NCBI GenBank assembly: GCA_029052015.1
Contig: JAIDJW010000162.1
Location: forward strand, 1 to 41,810
Direction of reading: 5' to 3'
Length of the DNA: 41,810 nucleotides
Origin: Paramuribaculum sp.
Lineage (GTDB): Bacteria > Bacteroidota > Bacteroidia > Bacteroidales > Muribaculaceae
Of the stretch, positions 32,362-41,732 are shown piece after piece. The position numbers were made by a program, and so were the translations under genes. The notes under the pieces were generated by a model. That model made no database searches and was not told where the DNA came from. It saw only the letters and a program-made list of their open reading frames with translations. How positions within the stretch are numbered: position 1 is the first letter of the stretch; every line of letters starts with the position of its first letter.

Positions 32362-34125
32362 ATGAAACCGAACAGTTTATTCTGCCTCTCTCTCATAGCC
32401 GCAACAATATCAACCATGACAACAAACGCAGTATCGGCAACGACTGATGATGTGCATCTCAGAATAATACAGACTACAGATGTACACGGCAATTTCTTCC
32501 CATACAATTTCATAACCCGTGAAGCTTGGGCGGGAAGCATAGCCAGAGCCGCTACATTTGTCGATTCGGTGCGTGAGGCTGCTGGTGAGAACAATGTAAT
32601 GCTCCTTGACAACGGCGATATTCTTCAGGGACAGCCGACTGTGTATTATTACAATTTCATAGACACGGTTACTCCACATATAGCATCGCGTATTTATGAT
32701 TTCATGCGCTATGATGCCGCCACAATCGGCAATCATGATGTCGAGACCGGACATCCAGTATATGACCGTTGGATAGCCGACACAAAAGTGCCGATACTTG
32801 GTGCCAATGTTATTGACACCGCTACCGGTAGACCATATCTCAAACCGTATCAGATGGTTGATAAAAACGGCATAAAAATAGCTGTTCTCGGACTTCTAAC
32901 TCCGGCAATACCGGCTTGGCTCCCTGAAAACCTCTGGAGTGGTCTGCGTTTTGACGATATGGAAGAAACAGCCCGCAAATGGATTGACACAATCAAAGAA
33001 AAGGAGAAACCGGACCTTATTGTAGGGCTATTTCACTCGGGACACGACTATGCCCGTGGCACCGGCGACTATCATGAGAATGCCTCTCTGAAAATTGCCC
33101 GCTCCGTGCCCGGATTCGATGTCGTATTCATGGGGCATGACCACCAGCGGTTCAACAAAGTTGTCTGCAATGTTGCCGGCGACAGTGTAATTGTAATAAA
33201 CCCTGCAAATAATGCCAATGCGATAGCTATTGTGGATATAGTTTTCAACAAGGACAATGAAGGACGTTCTATAAAAAAATCTATTTCCGGAAGTCTTCAG
33301 GAACTTGACCCGCTGCAGCCATCGCAGGCATTCATGAGCGAATTTGATGCTGACAGAAAAAAGGTAGATGAGTTTGTTTCACGACTCATAGGAGAATCCA
33401 CCGGAGATTTTTCCAGCCATGACGCTTATTTCGGTCCGTCGGCGTTTATCGACCTTGTCCACCGCCTGCAACTTGATATTACCGGAGCGGATATCAGTTT
33501 CGCAGCGCCGCTGTCGTTTGATGCCGTGATAAAAAAAGGTGCAGTAAGAGTGAGCGACATGTTCAATCTCTATAAATACGAGAATATGCTCTACACAATG
33601 GATATGACCGGAAAGGAAATCAAGGATTATCTTGAAGAGTCATACAGCATCTGGATTCAAACCCCGTCTGAAAACCAACCCCACATTCTACTTTTCGCCG
33701 AAAAAAAACCTGACGCGGCTCATAATGCACTAAAGCATCCGTCGTACAACTTTGACTCTGCGGCAGGAATCAGATATACAGTTGACATAACCAAACCTAA
33801 GGGCGAGCGAGTCAATATTATTTCAATGGCTGACGGTTCGGCATTCTCCCCTGAAAAACATTACAAAGTGGCTGTAAACTCCTATCGCGGCAACGGTGGC
33901 GGCGACCTGATGACCAAAGGCGCAGGCATTGCTCATGAAGAACTTCCCAAAAGAATCATCTCCTCAACAGATCTTGATTTGCGCTACTATATGATGAAAG
34001 AAATCGAGCGGACTGGCACCATTTCTCCGGTGACACTGGACAGTTGGAAGTTTGTGCCTGAGAATTTAACTGCTCCATTGATCAACACCGACAGAGCGAT
34101 TCTTTTTCCTGACGAGAATGAATGA
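32362..34125 (+). CDS. Secreted 5'-nucleotidase / UDP-sugar hydrolase family protein
   Basis: 587 residues, signal peptide about 1-27. N-terminal metallophosphatase domain with QTTDVHGNF, DNGDILQGQ, IGNHDVETG, LFHSGHDY and FMGHDHQRF, giving the Asp/His/Asn ligands of the two-metal site. C-terminal 5_nucleotid_C substrate domain with NSYRGNGGGDLM, which grips the nucleoside. It dephosphorylates nucleoside monophosphates (and perhaps UDP-sugars) outside the cytoplasm, releasing nucleosides for uptake; adjacent tdk and the punA in this window fit salvage. Its stop overlaps the tilS start by 8 bases. Confidence 0.93.
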   Translation: MKPNSLFCLSLIAATISTMTTNAVSATTDDVHLRIIQTTDVHGNFFPYNFITREAWAGSIARAATFVDSVREAAGENNVMLLDNGDILQGQPTVYYYNFIDTVTPHIASRIYDFMRYDAATIGNHDVETGHPVYDRWIADTKVPILGANVIDTATGRPYLKPYQMVDKNGIKIAVLGLLTPAIPAWLPENLWSGLRFDDMEETARKWIDTIKEKEKPDLIVGLFHSGHDYARGTGDYHENASLKIARSVPGFDVVFMGHDHQRFNKVVCNVAGDSVIVINPANNANAIAIVDIVFNKDNEGRSIKKSISGSLQELDPLQPSQAFMSEFDADRKKVDEFVSRLIGESTGDFSSHDAYFGPSAFIDLVHRLQLDITGADISFAAPLSFDAVIKKGAVRVSDMFNLYKYENMLYTMDMTGKEIKDYLEESYSIWIQTPSENQPHILLFAEKKPDAAHNALKHPSYNFDSAAGIRYTVDITKPKGERVNIISMADGSAFSPEKHYKVAVNSYRGNGGGDLMTKGAGIAHEELPKRIISSTDLDLRYYMMKEIERTGTISPVTLDSWKFVPENLTAPLINTDRAILFPDENE

Positions 34126-35422
34126 CTGTTGCGCTATTGAAAATCGCGTCAGAGACTTCGTTGCGGCACATGGCTGCGGAGGCATAATTGTCGGGCTCAG
34201 CGGCGGCGCCGACAGTGTGGCATTGCTTGCCGCACTGGTAAGCTGTGGCGCCCGTTGCATCGCCGTGCATTGCAATTTCGGTCTTCGCGGAACTGAAAGC
34301 GACCGCGATATGTCTCATTCAATAGATATCTGCCGACAGCTCGGAGTGAAGTGCAAAGTCGTGCATTTTGATGTGAAAGCATATATGCGCGACCATAAAT
34401 GCTCGATGGAAACCGCCTGCAGAGAGCTCAGATATAATAAGTTCGAGGAAATTCGCATTGCCACGGGCTGTGAATGGATAGCGGTAGCGCATCACCGCGA
34501 GGACAATAACGAAACACTTATGCTCAATCTCTTTCGCGGCACGGGCATCAGCGGACTTCGCGGCATGAAACCTGTCAACGGGAGGATAATCCGTCCTCTG
34601 CTTGGGGTTACTAAAAAAGAGCTTCTGGAGTATCTTGCGGCTAAGGGACTGACCTACATCACCGACAGTTCCAATCTGCAGTGCGATTTTGCCAGAAATA
34701 AGGTGAGAAATCTGATAATGCCGACCATTCGCGACAGCTTTGCAGATGCAGATACCGGCATTGCCACTACAATATCCAATCTCGCGCATACCGACAGCTT
34801 CATTGCCGAAATGGTTGAGCTTGAAAAGGAGCGGTTTGTCGCTGCTGACGGCAGCATTGCCGTCGACCGGCTTCTCCAACAACGCAAAAGTGCATTTTAT
34901 ATCCTCTATGAGATTCTGAAAGAGGAGGGATTCAATGCCACTCACACCGGTGATATAATCCGCTCCTGCATCAGAAATGCTTCCGGCAAAGAGTTTTGCT
35001 CGGCTCTCGGCATTAAGCGCGTTCTTGACCGTGGCAGGCTCCTGCATGCAAAAGACGGTGCGCCTGAAAGAATCGACGTAATTATAGAAACCGTTCCTAT
35101 TACAGAATTTCATCCAGGATTCTCCCCTGCTATCGAATATTTCGGTATGGAAGCTCTGGATGGCACCCCGCTGACAGTACGTCCCTGGCTGCAAGGCGAC
35201 CGCATGAGACCGTATGGCATGAAAGGTTCCCGCCTAATCAGCGATATGCTCAGCGATGCCAAGCTCAGCCTGATTCAGAAGCAAAATGTGAGGCTTCTTG
35301 TCAAAGGCGATGAGATTTTATGGCTCATCGGCATGAGGCGCTCCGCCTTATATCCTGTTGACAAAAAAGCCGCACACATAATCAAGGTGTCTGCCTCAGA
35401 ACTGCCCTGCTCTCAAAAGTAA
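34118..35422 (+). CDS. tilS: tRNA(Ile)-lysidine synthase
   Basis: 434 residues. PP-loop enzyme that converts the wobble cytidine of tRNA(Ile) CAU to lysidine, making it read AUA. SGGADS (28-33) is the ATP-binding PP-loop, followed by HCNFGLRG, AHHREDNNETLMLNLFRGTG and the RPLL segment of the TilS core; the C-terminal substrate domains (about 240-434) include the RPWLQGDRMRPYGMKG segment. Start ATG 34118 overlaps the 5'-nucleotidase by 8 bases. Its stop is 27 bases inside the convergent phosphatase gene. Confidence 0.96.
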   Translation: MNDCCAIENRVRDFVAAHGCGGIIVGLSGGADSVALLAALVSCGARCIAVHCNFGLRGTESDRDMSHSIDICRQLGVKCKVVHFDVKAYMRDHKCSMETACRELRYNKFEEIRIATGCEWIAVAHHREDNNETLMLNLFRGTGISGLRGMKPVNGRIIRPLLGVTKKELLEYLAAKGLTYITDSSNLQCDFARNKVRNLIMPTIRDSFADADTGIATTISNLAHTDSFIAEMVELEKERFVAADGSIAVDRLLQQRKSAFYILYEILKEEGFNATHTGDIIRSCIRNASGKEFCSALGIKRVLDRGRLLHAKDGAPERIDVIIETVPITEFHPGFSPAIEYFGMEALDGTPLTVRPWLQGDRMRPYGMKGSRLISDMLSDAKLSLIQKQNVRLLVKGDEILWLIGMRRSALYPVDKKAAHIIKVSASELPCSQK

Positions 35423-36634
35423 ATATGATCTGGCTTCCTCCCAGGGCATATACATTTCGGCACCGGGATAGAGTGACACCGGTCGCTCGTTAAGATCCGC
35501 CCTCACATAATAATTGCCGCTATCGCTTTTGAACAACACGAGCCGGAAATTCGCAGCCATAGGCACAATATCAAAGTCCTTCCAGTTATCCGCTACCTGA
35601 TAGATGTCGCTACCTGTGTATCGGCAGTCCGGAATCTGAATCAGAGCCAACAGCGGCATCAGAGTTTCTGCATGACCGAATCTCAACTGCACCGGAGTTG
35701 TATCCGCACCGCTGATAAATGAATCTGTTGTCGCAACAAGATCAAGAAGCAAAGGCTTTGATATATCCGCAGGCAAATCACTGATAGCCGAAGCGCTATG
35801 GGTAAGATACTGCCGGAGATTAAACACTGACCACAAAGCATTGAAATCCTCCCGGCTAATATAGTCGGCTATATTACAGCTCAATTCCATGGCGGCGGTG
35901 CCGGCAAGAACCGAGTATATGGCCATAAACACATCAGTTTCGTCTATATTCTCTGTTTCAGCGCTTTTTCCGGTATATTTTGCAAGCAATCCTTCCGGAA
36001 TCACGCTGTCGGCATACTCCGAAATCAGATTATGTACTTCAGAGCTCTTCTCAAACTCCTTGTATGGCTTGCTTTCATCAAAAAATCGCATGAGGTCGTT
36101 GTTTTGCCTGCCGGAGGATGTGTAAATCTCCACACGGTTGTTCTGACGGGTAAGCTGGTGAGTGAACTCATACATGCTCATTATGCAGCGGGGCACGTAT
36201 GAACTGATTGCGTTAACCCTCCCGTGCTCAAACAGCTTGGGAAAAGCCGCTCCCATCCTCGCCGCGAGCCAGCGCTGCTCTGCTTTGCCGAGAGTGTCGA
36301 GCGCTCCCCAGCGACCGGTGCTGAGATCGATGACCTCGTTGGTGAGTGCTAGAAGTTTTCTGCCACGGGGAGTGATAGTTCTTGCCTTGACAGCCTTATT
36401 CAGTATATCACGCACGAGCATGGCATTTTTGCCCGATGACGGATAGCGTGCTCCGTGTCTGCCGACATGATTCACCATCACATACTGCAGAGTGTCAGGC
36501 ACAAGAATCTTGCCCTTGGGCTCAACATACGGCCGGGCACTGCCCAGGCACTCGTCAAAAGAATAATCGGTCTGCGCTATGGCATTTATGACCGAAACAG
36601 CTATAAGAATAATGAAAATGAATGTGTGACGCAT
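35396..36634 (-). CDS. Secreted histidine-type phosphatase (MINPP-like)
   Basis: 412 residues from ATG 36634 (MRHTFIFIILIA); the start at 36679 was rejected because it would precede the signal peptide (cleaved after INAIAQ). RHG nucleophile motif at Arg59-His60-Gly61 (GRHGARYPSS) and the proton donor HAE (FGHAETLMPL, about residue 318), the combination of multiple inositol polyphosphate phosphatases instead of the HD of classic histidine acid phosphatases. Likely hydrolyses phytate or other phosphomonoesters in the periplasm or outside. The last 27 bases of the gene lie antisense to tilS. Confidence 0.87.
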   Translation of the reverse strand: MRHTFIFIILIAVSVINAIAQTDYSFDECLGSARPYVEPKGKILVPDTLQYVMVNHVGRHGARYPSSGKNAMLVRDILNKAVKARTITPRGRKLLALTNEVIDLSTGRWGALDTLGKAEQRWLAARMGAAFPKLFEHGRVNAISSYVPRCIMSMYEFTHQLTRQNNRVEIYTSSGRQNNDLMRFFDESKPYKEFEKSSEVHNLISEYADSVIPEGLLAKYTGKSAETENIDETDVFMAIYSVLAGTAAMELSCNIADYISREDFNALWSVFNLRQYLTHSASAISDLPADISKPLLLDLVATTDSFISGADTTPVQLRFGHAETLMPLLALIQIPDCRYTGSDIYQVADNWKDFDIVPMAANFRLVLFKSDSGNYYVRADLNERPVSLYPGAEMYMPWEEARSYLLLRAGQF

Positions 36635-36643
36635 GATTTTTAT

Positions 36644-36688
36644 TAAATTTGCAAAAATATAACACCCAACCGGGGTCATTTAGTTTTG
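36644..36688 (+). promoter_or_regulatory. Two -7 boxes upstream of the small TPR gene
   Basis: TAAATTTG (36644-36651) and TAGTTTTG (36681-36688) both match TAnnTTTG on the plus strand; the second would give a 26-base leader to ATG 36718. On the minus strand TATTTTTG (36652-36659) precedes the phosphatase gene, so the promoters are closely interleaved. Confidence 0.4.
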
Positions 36689-36717
36689 TGATTACCGATT
36701 TTTTACCTCCAAAAGCA

Positions 36718-36981
36718 ATGCAACTCATTAATAATCTCATTGAAGAAGGTGATATTGAAAGAGCTATCTGTCAGCTTGATGCGCTGATAGATAGCCAGCC
36801 CGACAATGATGCCGCTTTTTTTCAGCGCGGCAAGCTGTATTGGAAAATCGGAGAGACTGCGCGTGCAATGAACGACTACGCCGCAGCCGTGAGAATCAAT
36901 CCCGACAGTCCGGCTGCCACCGCACTCGAGCACTCGCACGATATCCAGAACTTTTTTAACCCCGACCTGCTCAATCCCTGA
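36718..36981 (+). CDS. Small TPR-like protein
   Basis: 87 residues from ATG 36718 (MQLINNLIEEGDIERAICQLD). Two tetratricopeptide-like helix pairs: the first around 6-34, the second about 37-70 with AFFQRGKLYWKIGETARAMNDYAAAVRINPDSPAA, the classic TPR pattern (W-x2-I-G, A near position 20, P ending). A frame beginning at TTG 36649 would add residues encoded by the promoter region and was rejected. It probably mediates protein contacts; the partner is unknown. rsmG begins 6 bases after its stop. Confidence 0.8.
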   Translation: MQLINNLIEEGDIERAICQLDALIDSQPDNDAAFFQRGKLYWKIGETARAMNDYAAAVRINPDSPAATALEHSHDIQNFFNPDLLNP

Positions 36982-36987
36982 CATACT

Positions 36988-37608
36988 ATGGATGAAATCA
37001 TAAAATACTTCCCTGCACTCACTCCCCTGCAGAAAGAACAATTTGTAATACTCGGCACAGTTTATCCCGAATGGAATGAAAAAATCAATGTGATTTCGCG
37101 CAAGGATATCGACAATCTTTACACGCACCACATTCTGCATTCTCTTGCCATAGCGAAGTTCGTGACTCCGGCTCCGGGCACAACCGTGCTCGACTTCGGC
37201 ACCGGCGGCGGATTTCCCGGCATTCCACTCGCAATAATGTGGCCGCAGTGCTCATTCCATCTCATCGACCGCATCGGCAAGAAAATCAATGTGGCTAAAG
37301 CTGTTGCCGAAGCTGCCGGAATCAGCAATGTGACTTTTCAGCACGGCGATATAGGCGAATGTCACGGCAAATACAACTATGTAGTTAGCCGCGCGGTGAT
37401 GCGCCTTGACGAACTTGTGCGGCTTTCCCGCAAAAATATTTCACGCGAATCCATAAACTCCTTGCCAAACGGATTGTTATGTCTCAAGGGAGGCGAGCTT
37501 GACAGCGAAACAGCAAACATCGGCAGGCCGATTATCGAGGTTCCGATCAGCGATTATTTCAGTGGTGAGTTTTTCTCCACTAAAAAACTTATATATGTAG
37601 AGTTATGA
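36988..37608 (+). CDS. rsmG: 16S rRNA (guanine527-N7)-methyltransferase
   Basis: 206 residues. SAM-dependent methyltransferase acting on 16S rRNA helix 18. SAM-binding GTGGGFPG (71-78), FHLIDRIGKK (acidic ribose-binding Asp), VVSRAVMRL and LKGGEL are characteristic. Located between a small TPR gene and the MBL gene; its TGA overlaps the MBL ATG (ATGA), so these are coupled. gidA/mnmG is not adjacent. Confidence 0.96.
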   Translation: MDEIIKYFPALTPLQKEQFVILGTVYPEWNEKINVISRKDIDNLYTHHILHSLAIAKFVTPAPGTTVLDFGTGGGFPGIPLAIMWPQCSFHLIDRIGKKINVAKAVAEAAGISNVTFQHGDIGECHGKYNYVVSRAVMRLDELVRLSRKNISRESINSLPNGLLCLKGGELDSETANIGRPIIEVPISDYFSGEFFSTKKLIYVEL

Positions 37609-38246
37609 AAGTTGCACAATTTGAATTCAACCTGTTCGGAGTAAACACATATATAGTATGGGATACCGCCACACTGGAAGCCGCTATTGTAGACCCCGGC
37701 ATGGAGAACCCCGATGAATGCGCGCGTCTGAAGCAATTTATCGAGCGCGAGCGCCTGCAGGTCACAAGCCTGATAAACACTCATCTGCATATCGACCACA
37801 CTATGGGCAACGATTATGTAAAAGATGTGTTTGATGTAGGGCTCACCGCATGCGCCGATGATGAATTCCTTGGCAAAACCAGAGGCGAGCAGGCTGCGGC
37901 CTTTCATCTGCGCAACGCTCCGGTCACCCCTGTAACCATAGATATAGAAGTTAAGGATGGTGACAAGCTATATGTCGGCAACGGAGAGCTGACAGTCATA
38001 TCCGTACCAGGTCATTCTCCAGGCTCAATTGCGCTTTATTGCGAAAAAAGCGGATTTGTAATTACAGGCGATGCACTCTTTGCCGGAAGCATAGGCCGAA
38101 CTGACCTGCCCGGCGGCAATCACTCCACCCTGCTCAACGCAATAAAGACCAAACTCTTCACCTTACCCGACAGCACTGAAGTGCTCCCCGGTCACGGCCC
38201 CGAAACCACAATCGGCGCTGAAAAGAGATCCAACCCCTTCTTCTAA
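37605..38246 (+). CDS. Glyoxalase II-like metallo-beta-lactamase fold hydrolase
   Basis: 213 residues. Zinc-binding THLHIDH (59-65), the VPGHSPGSIALY His, GDALFAGSIGRTDLPGG Asp and PGHGPETTIG His give the complete set of the glyoxalase II/MBL hydrolase group. It probably hydrolyses a thioester or related substrate, such as S-lactoylglutathione-type compounds; in Bacteroidota, which largely lack glutathione, the real substrate is unclear. Translationally coupled to rsmG and followed by a terminator. Confidence 0.9.
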   Translation: MKVAQFEFNLFGVNTYIVWDTATLEAAIVDPGMENPDECARLKQFIERERLQVTSLINTHLHIDHTMGNDYVKDVFDVGLTACADDEFLGKTRGEQAAAFHLRNAPVTPVTIDIEVKDGDKLYVGNGELTVISVPGHSPGSIALYCEKSGFVITGDALFAGSIGRTDLPGGNHSTLLNAIKTKLFTLPDSTEVLPGHGPETTIGAEKRSNPFF

Positions 38247-38268
38247 AACATTTTATTAAGCAGCACAT

Positions 38269-38303
38269 AATCCCCGAGTCTTCCAGCCCGGGGATTTCTT
38301 TAT
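38269..38303 (+). terminator. Intrinsic terminator after the MBL hydrolase gene
   Basis: 8-bp stem (AATCCCCG at 38269-38276, CGGGGATT at 38289-38296) followed by TCTTTAT. It ends the plus-strand TPR-rsmG-MBL transcript. Confidence 0.75.
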
Positions 38304-38338
38304 CTTGCAAAAAACGCATGAATCGGCTCTTTTCAAAC

Positions 38339-38386
38339 GCCGCTACCCCAACTTGTTACCTACCCCTTGTGGGTGGCGGGGCGTAT
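38339..38386. repeat. GC-rich palindromic element, possibly a dispersed REP-like repeat
   Basis: CTACCCC occurs twice (38343-38349, 38360-38366), the second within a small hairpin (CCTACCCCTTGTGGGTGG, 38359-38376), and GGGTGGCGGGGCG follows. The composition differs sharply from the AT-rich intergenic DNA elsewhere here, and the position between two convergent transcript ends is typical of such elements. A single copy is visible in this window, so dispersed status is inference. Confidence 0.4.
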
Positions 38387-38402
38387 CTGACATTAGGCAA
38401 AA

Positions 38403-39839
38403 TCAGGCGAGGGGGGTGAAGGGGTCGATGGCGTTGAGGTCGTAGGGGTCTCCGCCGGCAAGAGCCTGCTTCAATGAGCTGAGCACATAGAGGGTACTCA
38501 TACAGGCAAAACGTCTTGAGAATGGTTCGGATTCGCGACACTCCGACCATCGCTTTATAATCGAATCAAGATTTGAATCGAGCAATGCCGTGTCCTTTAT
38601 CCGGATTGCTGACAACACAAAAAGTAAATCTACTATGTGGGTGCGCGCAACAACGTCTGCGTCGGGAACACGCTGCCAGTATTCTATAATTTCCGAATAG
38701 CGGTGGGTGCGATAAAGGACTTCAAAAAAGAGTTCTGTCTCCTCACGCATATCCGTGTGTCTCGCACACGCTTTAAGCGCAGTGACCGCAGCTTCATACT
38801 CACCGTCATCAGCAAATCGGCGCGCTATGCTTAACCATTGCGCAACTATCTCAGCCCCACCATTCTCAAATACTGGGTCAAACAGTTCATCTGGCACATG
38901 ACCTTTACAGAGCAGTGTCATATACTCCAGGGTCATTGACTCGGAGGGATGTGCTTTTCTGAAATCTTCCAAAGCACTGATAGCTTCCATCACATATCCG
39001 CGCGAGAATAGCGTCATGGCGAGATAGTGAACAGGTGCTGCATCATTCGGCGCAATCTCTACTGCCGCATTCAGTGCCGGCAATATCTCCTCAGTGGGCC
39101 GATCCAGTTCAAATAGAGCCCGACCTTTGAGCAGCAGAGCCTTGACACTGTCGGGATTGATTGCAAGAGCATAATCGACGTCCGACAACCCCTTTTCAAA
39201 CTCGTTGAGGTGGGAAATCCGTATTTCAGCTAGCATTTCCCAGAACTCGCCGTTAAACGGCTCAAGCAGCGTCAGCTCTTCGGCAAGACTCTCCGCCATT
39301 TTATAATCGGCTGCGAATTCAGCAACTCCTATAAGCTCGTAAATAAACGACTGGGGATAGCCACTGCGTTTTTTTATATCGTCATAGCGCTTCTTTAGCC
39401 ATTCATACAATCCGAGCTCGGATGCAACATCAACAAGCTGTATCACCCACTCGTCCTCAAAATCGGCGGTAGAATCAACTATATTGTCAAGCTCACGGGT
39501 AGCAATCCCGGCATCAGATCTGTCAAGAAGAAGCATAAGCAGGCGACGAAGCACGGAATTATCAGGCAGCTGCGCGGCGGCGGCACGCGCGGCGGCGTCA
39601 TTGCCAAGCTCATAGTAGAAAAAAGCCTTGCGCTCACCCAGAGCCTCGCTTGACGGATACAGACGCGAAGCGCAAAGAAGAAGTTCCATACGCGCATAGT
39701 CATCGTTGGTGTCGGCAGCATAGTCGTACATCTCAACAAGGTCATCCTCATCGAAAAACACATTGCCGCTCCCCTGCGCTATCTCCGCGAGAAATCGGTC
39801 AAGCAACTGCTTGCGGTCGTCTTCGCTATCGTCAGCCAT
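38403..39839 (-). CDS. Tetratricopeptide-repeat protein downstream of glnS
   Basis: 478 residues of consecutive helical TPR-like repeats: for example [54 protein letters not shown] and [23 protein letters not shown], the last two being near-perfect TPRs. The N-terminus is acidic and lacks a signal peptide, so the protein is cytoplasmic. The ATG lies within the glnS stop (8-base overlap), so it is translated with glnS. A TPR protein in this position is seen in other Bacteroidales to my knowledge; the role, perhaps as a scaffold, is not established. Its stop is 17 bases from the GC-rich element. Confidence 0.85.
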   Translation of the reverse strand: MADDSEDDRKQLLDRFLAEIAQGSGNVFFDEDDLVEMYDYAADTNDDYARMELLLCASRLYPSSEALGERKAFFYYELGNDAAARAAAAQLPDNSVLRRLLMLLLDRSDAGIATRELDNIVDSTADFEDEWVIQLVDVASELGLYEWLKKRYDDIKKRSGYPQSFIYELIGVAEFAADYKMAESLAEELTLLEPFNGEFWEMLAEIRISHLNEFEKGLSDVDYALAINPDSVKALLLKGRALFELDRPTEEILPALNAAVEIAPNDAAPVHYLAMTLFSRGYVMEAISALEDFRKAHPSESMTLEYMTLLCKGHVPDELFDPVFENGGAEIVAQWLSIARRFADDGEYEAAVTALKACARHTDMREETELFFEVLYRTHRYSEIIEYWQRVPDADVVARTHIVDLLFVLSAIRIKDTALLDSNLDSIIKRWSECRESEPFSRRFACMSTLYVLSSLKQALAGGDPYDLNAIDPFTPLA

Positions 39840-41541
39840 TCTTTTTCTGCTCCTTCTCCCAGCTGTCTTTCAGAGCTATAGTGCGGTTAAATATCAGCGA
39901 TTCGGGCTTGGAATCAAGGTCGGGCATGAAGTAGCCGATGCGCTGGAACTGGAAATGTGCTCCTGGCTTGGCATTCTCAGCAAGGAACGGCTCGATTTTG
40001 ACACCCTCGACAACTTTGAGCGAATCGGGATTGAGCAGTTCGCGGAAATCGCGCTCGGTCTCGGCAGCCGGATTCTCCACGTTGAAGAGACGGTCGTACA
40101 TTCTAACAGTTGCATCAACAGCGTGCTTGGCGCTTACCCAGTGGAGAGTACCTTTTACCTTACGCATGCTGCCGGGCATACCGCTGCGAGTCTCCGGATC
40201 GTATGTGCAATAGATTTCCTCGATATTGCCCTCGGCATCCTTCTTGACGCCGGTGCATTTGATGATATAGGCACCCTTGAGGCGAACTTCTCCCTCAGGA
40301 GCGAGGCGGAAGAACTTTTTCGGGGGATTTTCCATGAAGTCATCACGCTCGATGTATATCTCGCGGCTGAAGGGCATCTGGTGTGAGCCCTCCTCCGGAT
40401 TTTCGGGATTGTTTTCCATTTCAACCATCTCAACAGCATCCTCCGGATAGTTTGTAATGACGACCTTAACCGGATTGATAACTGCCATACCACGGGTTGA
40501 GACAGCATTCAAATCCTCGCGCACGGCGTGCTCAAGAAGACCCACACTGTTTAGAGCCTCATATTTGGTATAACCGATTTTGTCAACGAAGTTGCGGATA
40601 GAGCGCGGAGTATAACCACGGCGACGCATACCGCTGATAGTCGGCATACGCGGGTCGTCCCAACCAGCTACAAGACCCTCCTTGACGAGCTGAAGCAGTT
40701 TGCGCTTGCTCATCACGGTGTATGTGAGGTTCAGGCGGTTAAACTCTATCTGTCTGGGACAGTAGGATTCGTCTGCGAGTTCTTTTACAAAGTACTCATA
40801 TAGCGGACGGTGCACCTCAAATTCAAGAGTGCATATCGAATGTGTAACCCCCTCGAAATAGTCGCTCTGACCGTGGGCGAAGTCATACATAGGATAAACT
40901 TTCCACTTGTCGCCGGTGCGGTGATGGGGAGTCTTGATGATGCGATACATTATCGGGTCGCGGAAATGCATGTTGGGCGACGCCATGTCGATTTTAGCCC
41001 TTAGCACGCGCGCGCCTTCGTCAAACTCGCCGGCATTCATGCGCTCGAACAGGTCAAGGTTTTCCTCGACACTGCGGTTGCGGAACGGGCTTTCCTGTCC
41101 CGGCTCCGTAGGCGTGCCCTTCTGTTTGGCTATCTCTTCGGAGGTCTGGTCGTCGACGTATGCCTTTCCCTCCTTTATCAGGCGCACAGCCAGGTCGTAA
41201 AGCTTGGGAAAATAATCGCTCGCGTAGTACTCGCGGTCGCCCCAGTCAAATCCGAGCCAGTGGATATCCTCTCGGATGGAATCGACATACTCCACATCCT
41301 CCTTCACCGGATTGGTGTCATCGAAGCGGAGATTGCAAGTGCCGCCAAATTTCTCTGCCACACCGAAGTCCATGCAGATGGCTTTGGCATGACCTATATG
41401 TAGATAGCCGTTGGGCTCCGGTGGGAAACGAGTGTTAAGTCTACCTCCGTTCTTGCCTGCCTGAAGGTCATCGGCAACTATCTGTTCAACGAAATTGAGA
41501 CCTTTCTTCTCGGAAGCCTCACACTCTGGCTGCTGTGTCAT
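39832..41541 (-). CDS. glnS: Glutaminyl-tRNA synthetase
   Basis: 569 residues from ATG 41541 ([14 protein letters not shown]); an earlier in-frame ATG at 41598 lies in the leader and was rejected. Class I synthetase that charges tRNA(Gln) directly: [15 protein letters not shown] (HIGH at 48-51), [16 protein letters not shown] and the KMSKS equivalent VMSKRKL, plus the C-terminal anticodon-binding beta-barrels. Preceded by a good promoter and a GC-rich leader hairpin. Co-translated with the TPR gene. Confidence 0.97.
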   Translation of the reverse strand: MTQQPECEASEKKGLNFVEQIVADDLQAGKNGGRLNTRFPPEPNGYLHIGHAKAICMDFGVAEKFGGTCNLRFDDTNPVKEDVEYVDSIREDIHWLGFDWGDREYYASDYFPKLYDLAVRLIKEGKAYVDDQTSEEIAKQKGTPTEPGQESPFRNRSVEENLDLFERMNAGEFDEGARVLRAKIDMASPNMHFRDPIMYRIIKTPHHRTGDKWKVYPMYDFAHGQSDYFEGVTHSICTLEFEVHRPLYEYFVKELADESYCPRQIEFNRLNLTYTVMSKRKLLQLVKEGLVAGWDDPRMPTISGMRRRGYTPRSIRNFVDKIGYTKYEALNSVGLLEHAVREDLNAVSTRGMAVINPVKVVITNYPEDAVEMVEMENNPENPEEGSHQMPFSREIYIERDDFMENPPKKFFRLAPEGEVRLKGAYIIKCTGVKKDAEGNIEEIYCTYDPETRSGMPGSMRKVKGTLHWVSAKHAVDATVRMYDRLFNVENPAAETERDFRELLNPDSLKVVEGVKIEPFLAENAKPGAHFQFQRIGYFMPDLDSKPESLIFNRTIALKDSWEKEQKKNG

Positions 41542-41579
41542 AGCTGTATATGTTTCTTTATAAATTGCATTGTTGACAA

Positions 41580-41609
41580 GAGCCCCGCGCCATAACACGC
41601 GCCCGGCTC
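41580..41609 (-). promoter_or_regulatory. GC-rich hairpin in the glnS 5' leader
   Basis: GAGCC-CC-GCGC (41580-41590) pairs with GCGC-CC-GGCTC (41599-41609), with a 2x2 internal mismatch and an 8-base loop. The stem lies between the predicted transcript start near 41618 and ATG 41541. No U-run follows, so it is not an ordinary terminator. Confidence 0.4.
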
Positions 41610-41621
41610 ACTAACAAATGA

Positions 41622-41652
41622 CAAAGTTAAACTATATTCCCCAAACTGCAAA
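41622..41652 (-). promoter_or_regulatory. glnS promoter (TTTG-N19-TAACTTTG)
   Basis: TTTG (plus strand CAAA at 41649-41652), 19 bases, then TAACTTTG (41622-41629) on the minus strand: a full match to the Bacteroidota promoter consensus. Confidence 0.75.
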
Positions 41653-41670
41653 ATCAGTTAATGTGGCAAA

Positions 41671-41712
41671 ATAAAAAAAGACGCTGCAAGAGCTAATTCC
41701 CGCAGCGTCTTT
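41671..41712 (-). terminator. Intrinsic terminator of the outer-membrane protein gene
   Basis: 11-bp perfect stem (AAAGACGCTGC at 41677-41687, GCAGCGTCTTT at 41702-41712) followed on the minus strand by a run of T residues. It lies 20 bases after the stop of the beta-barrel gene and just upstream of the glnS promoter. Confidence 0.9.
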
Positions 41713-41732
41713 AGGCTGTATGCTGTCTTTTA

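Noticed and set aside
34319-35194. Long open frame antisense to tilS (291 codons)
   Set aside because: It mirrors a clearly real gene; its translation has no recognisable motifs and its start has no promoter or ribosome binding site.
41542-41598. N-terminal extension of glnS from ATG 41598
   Set aside because: It includes the GC-rich leader stem; GlnRS homology begins after MTQQ.
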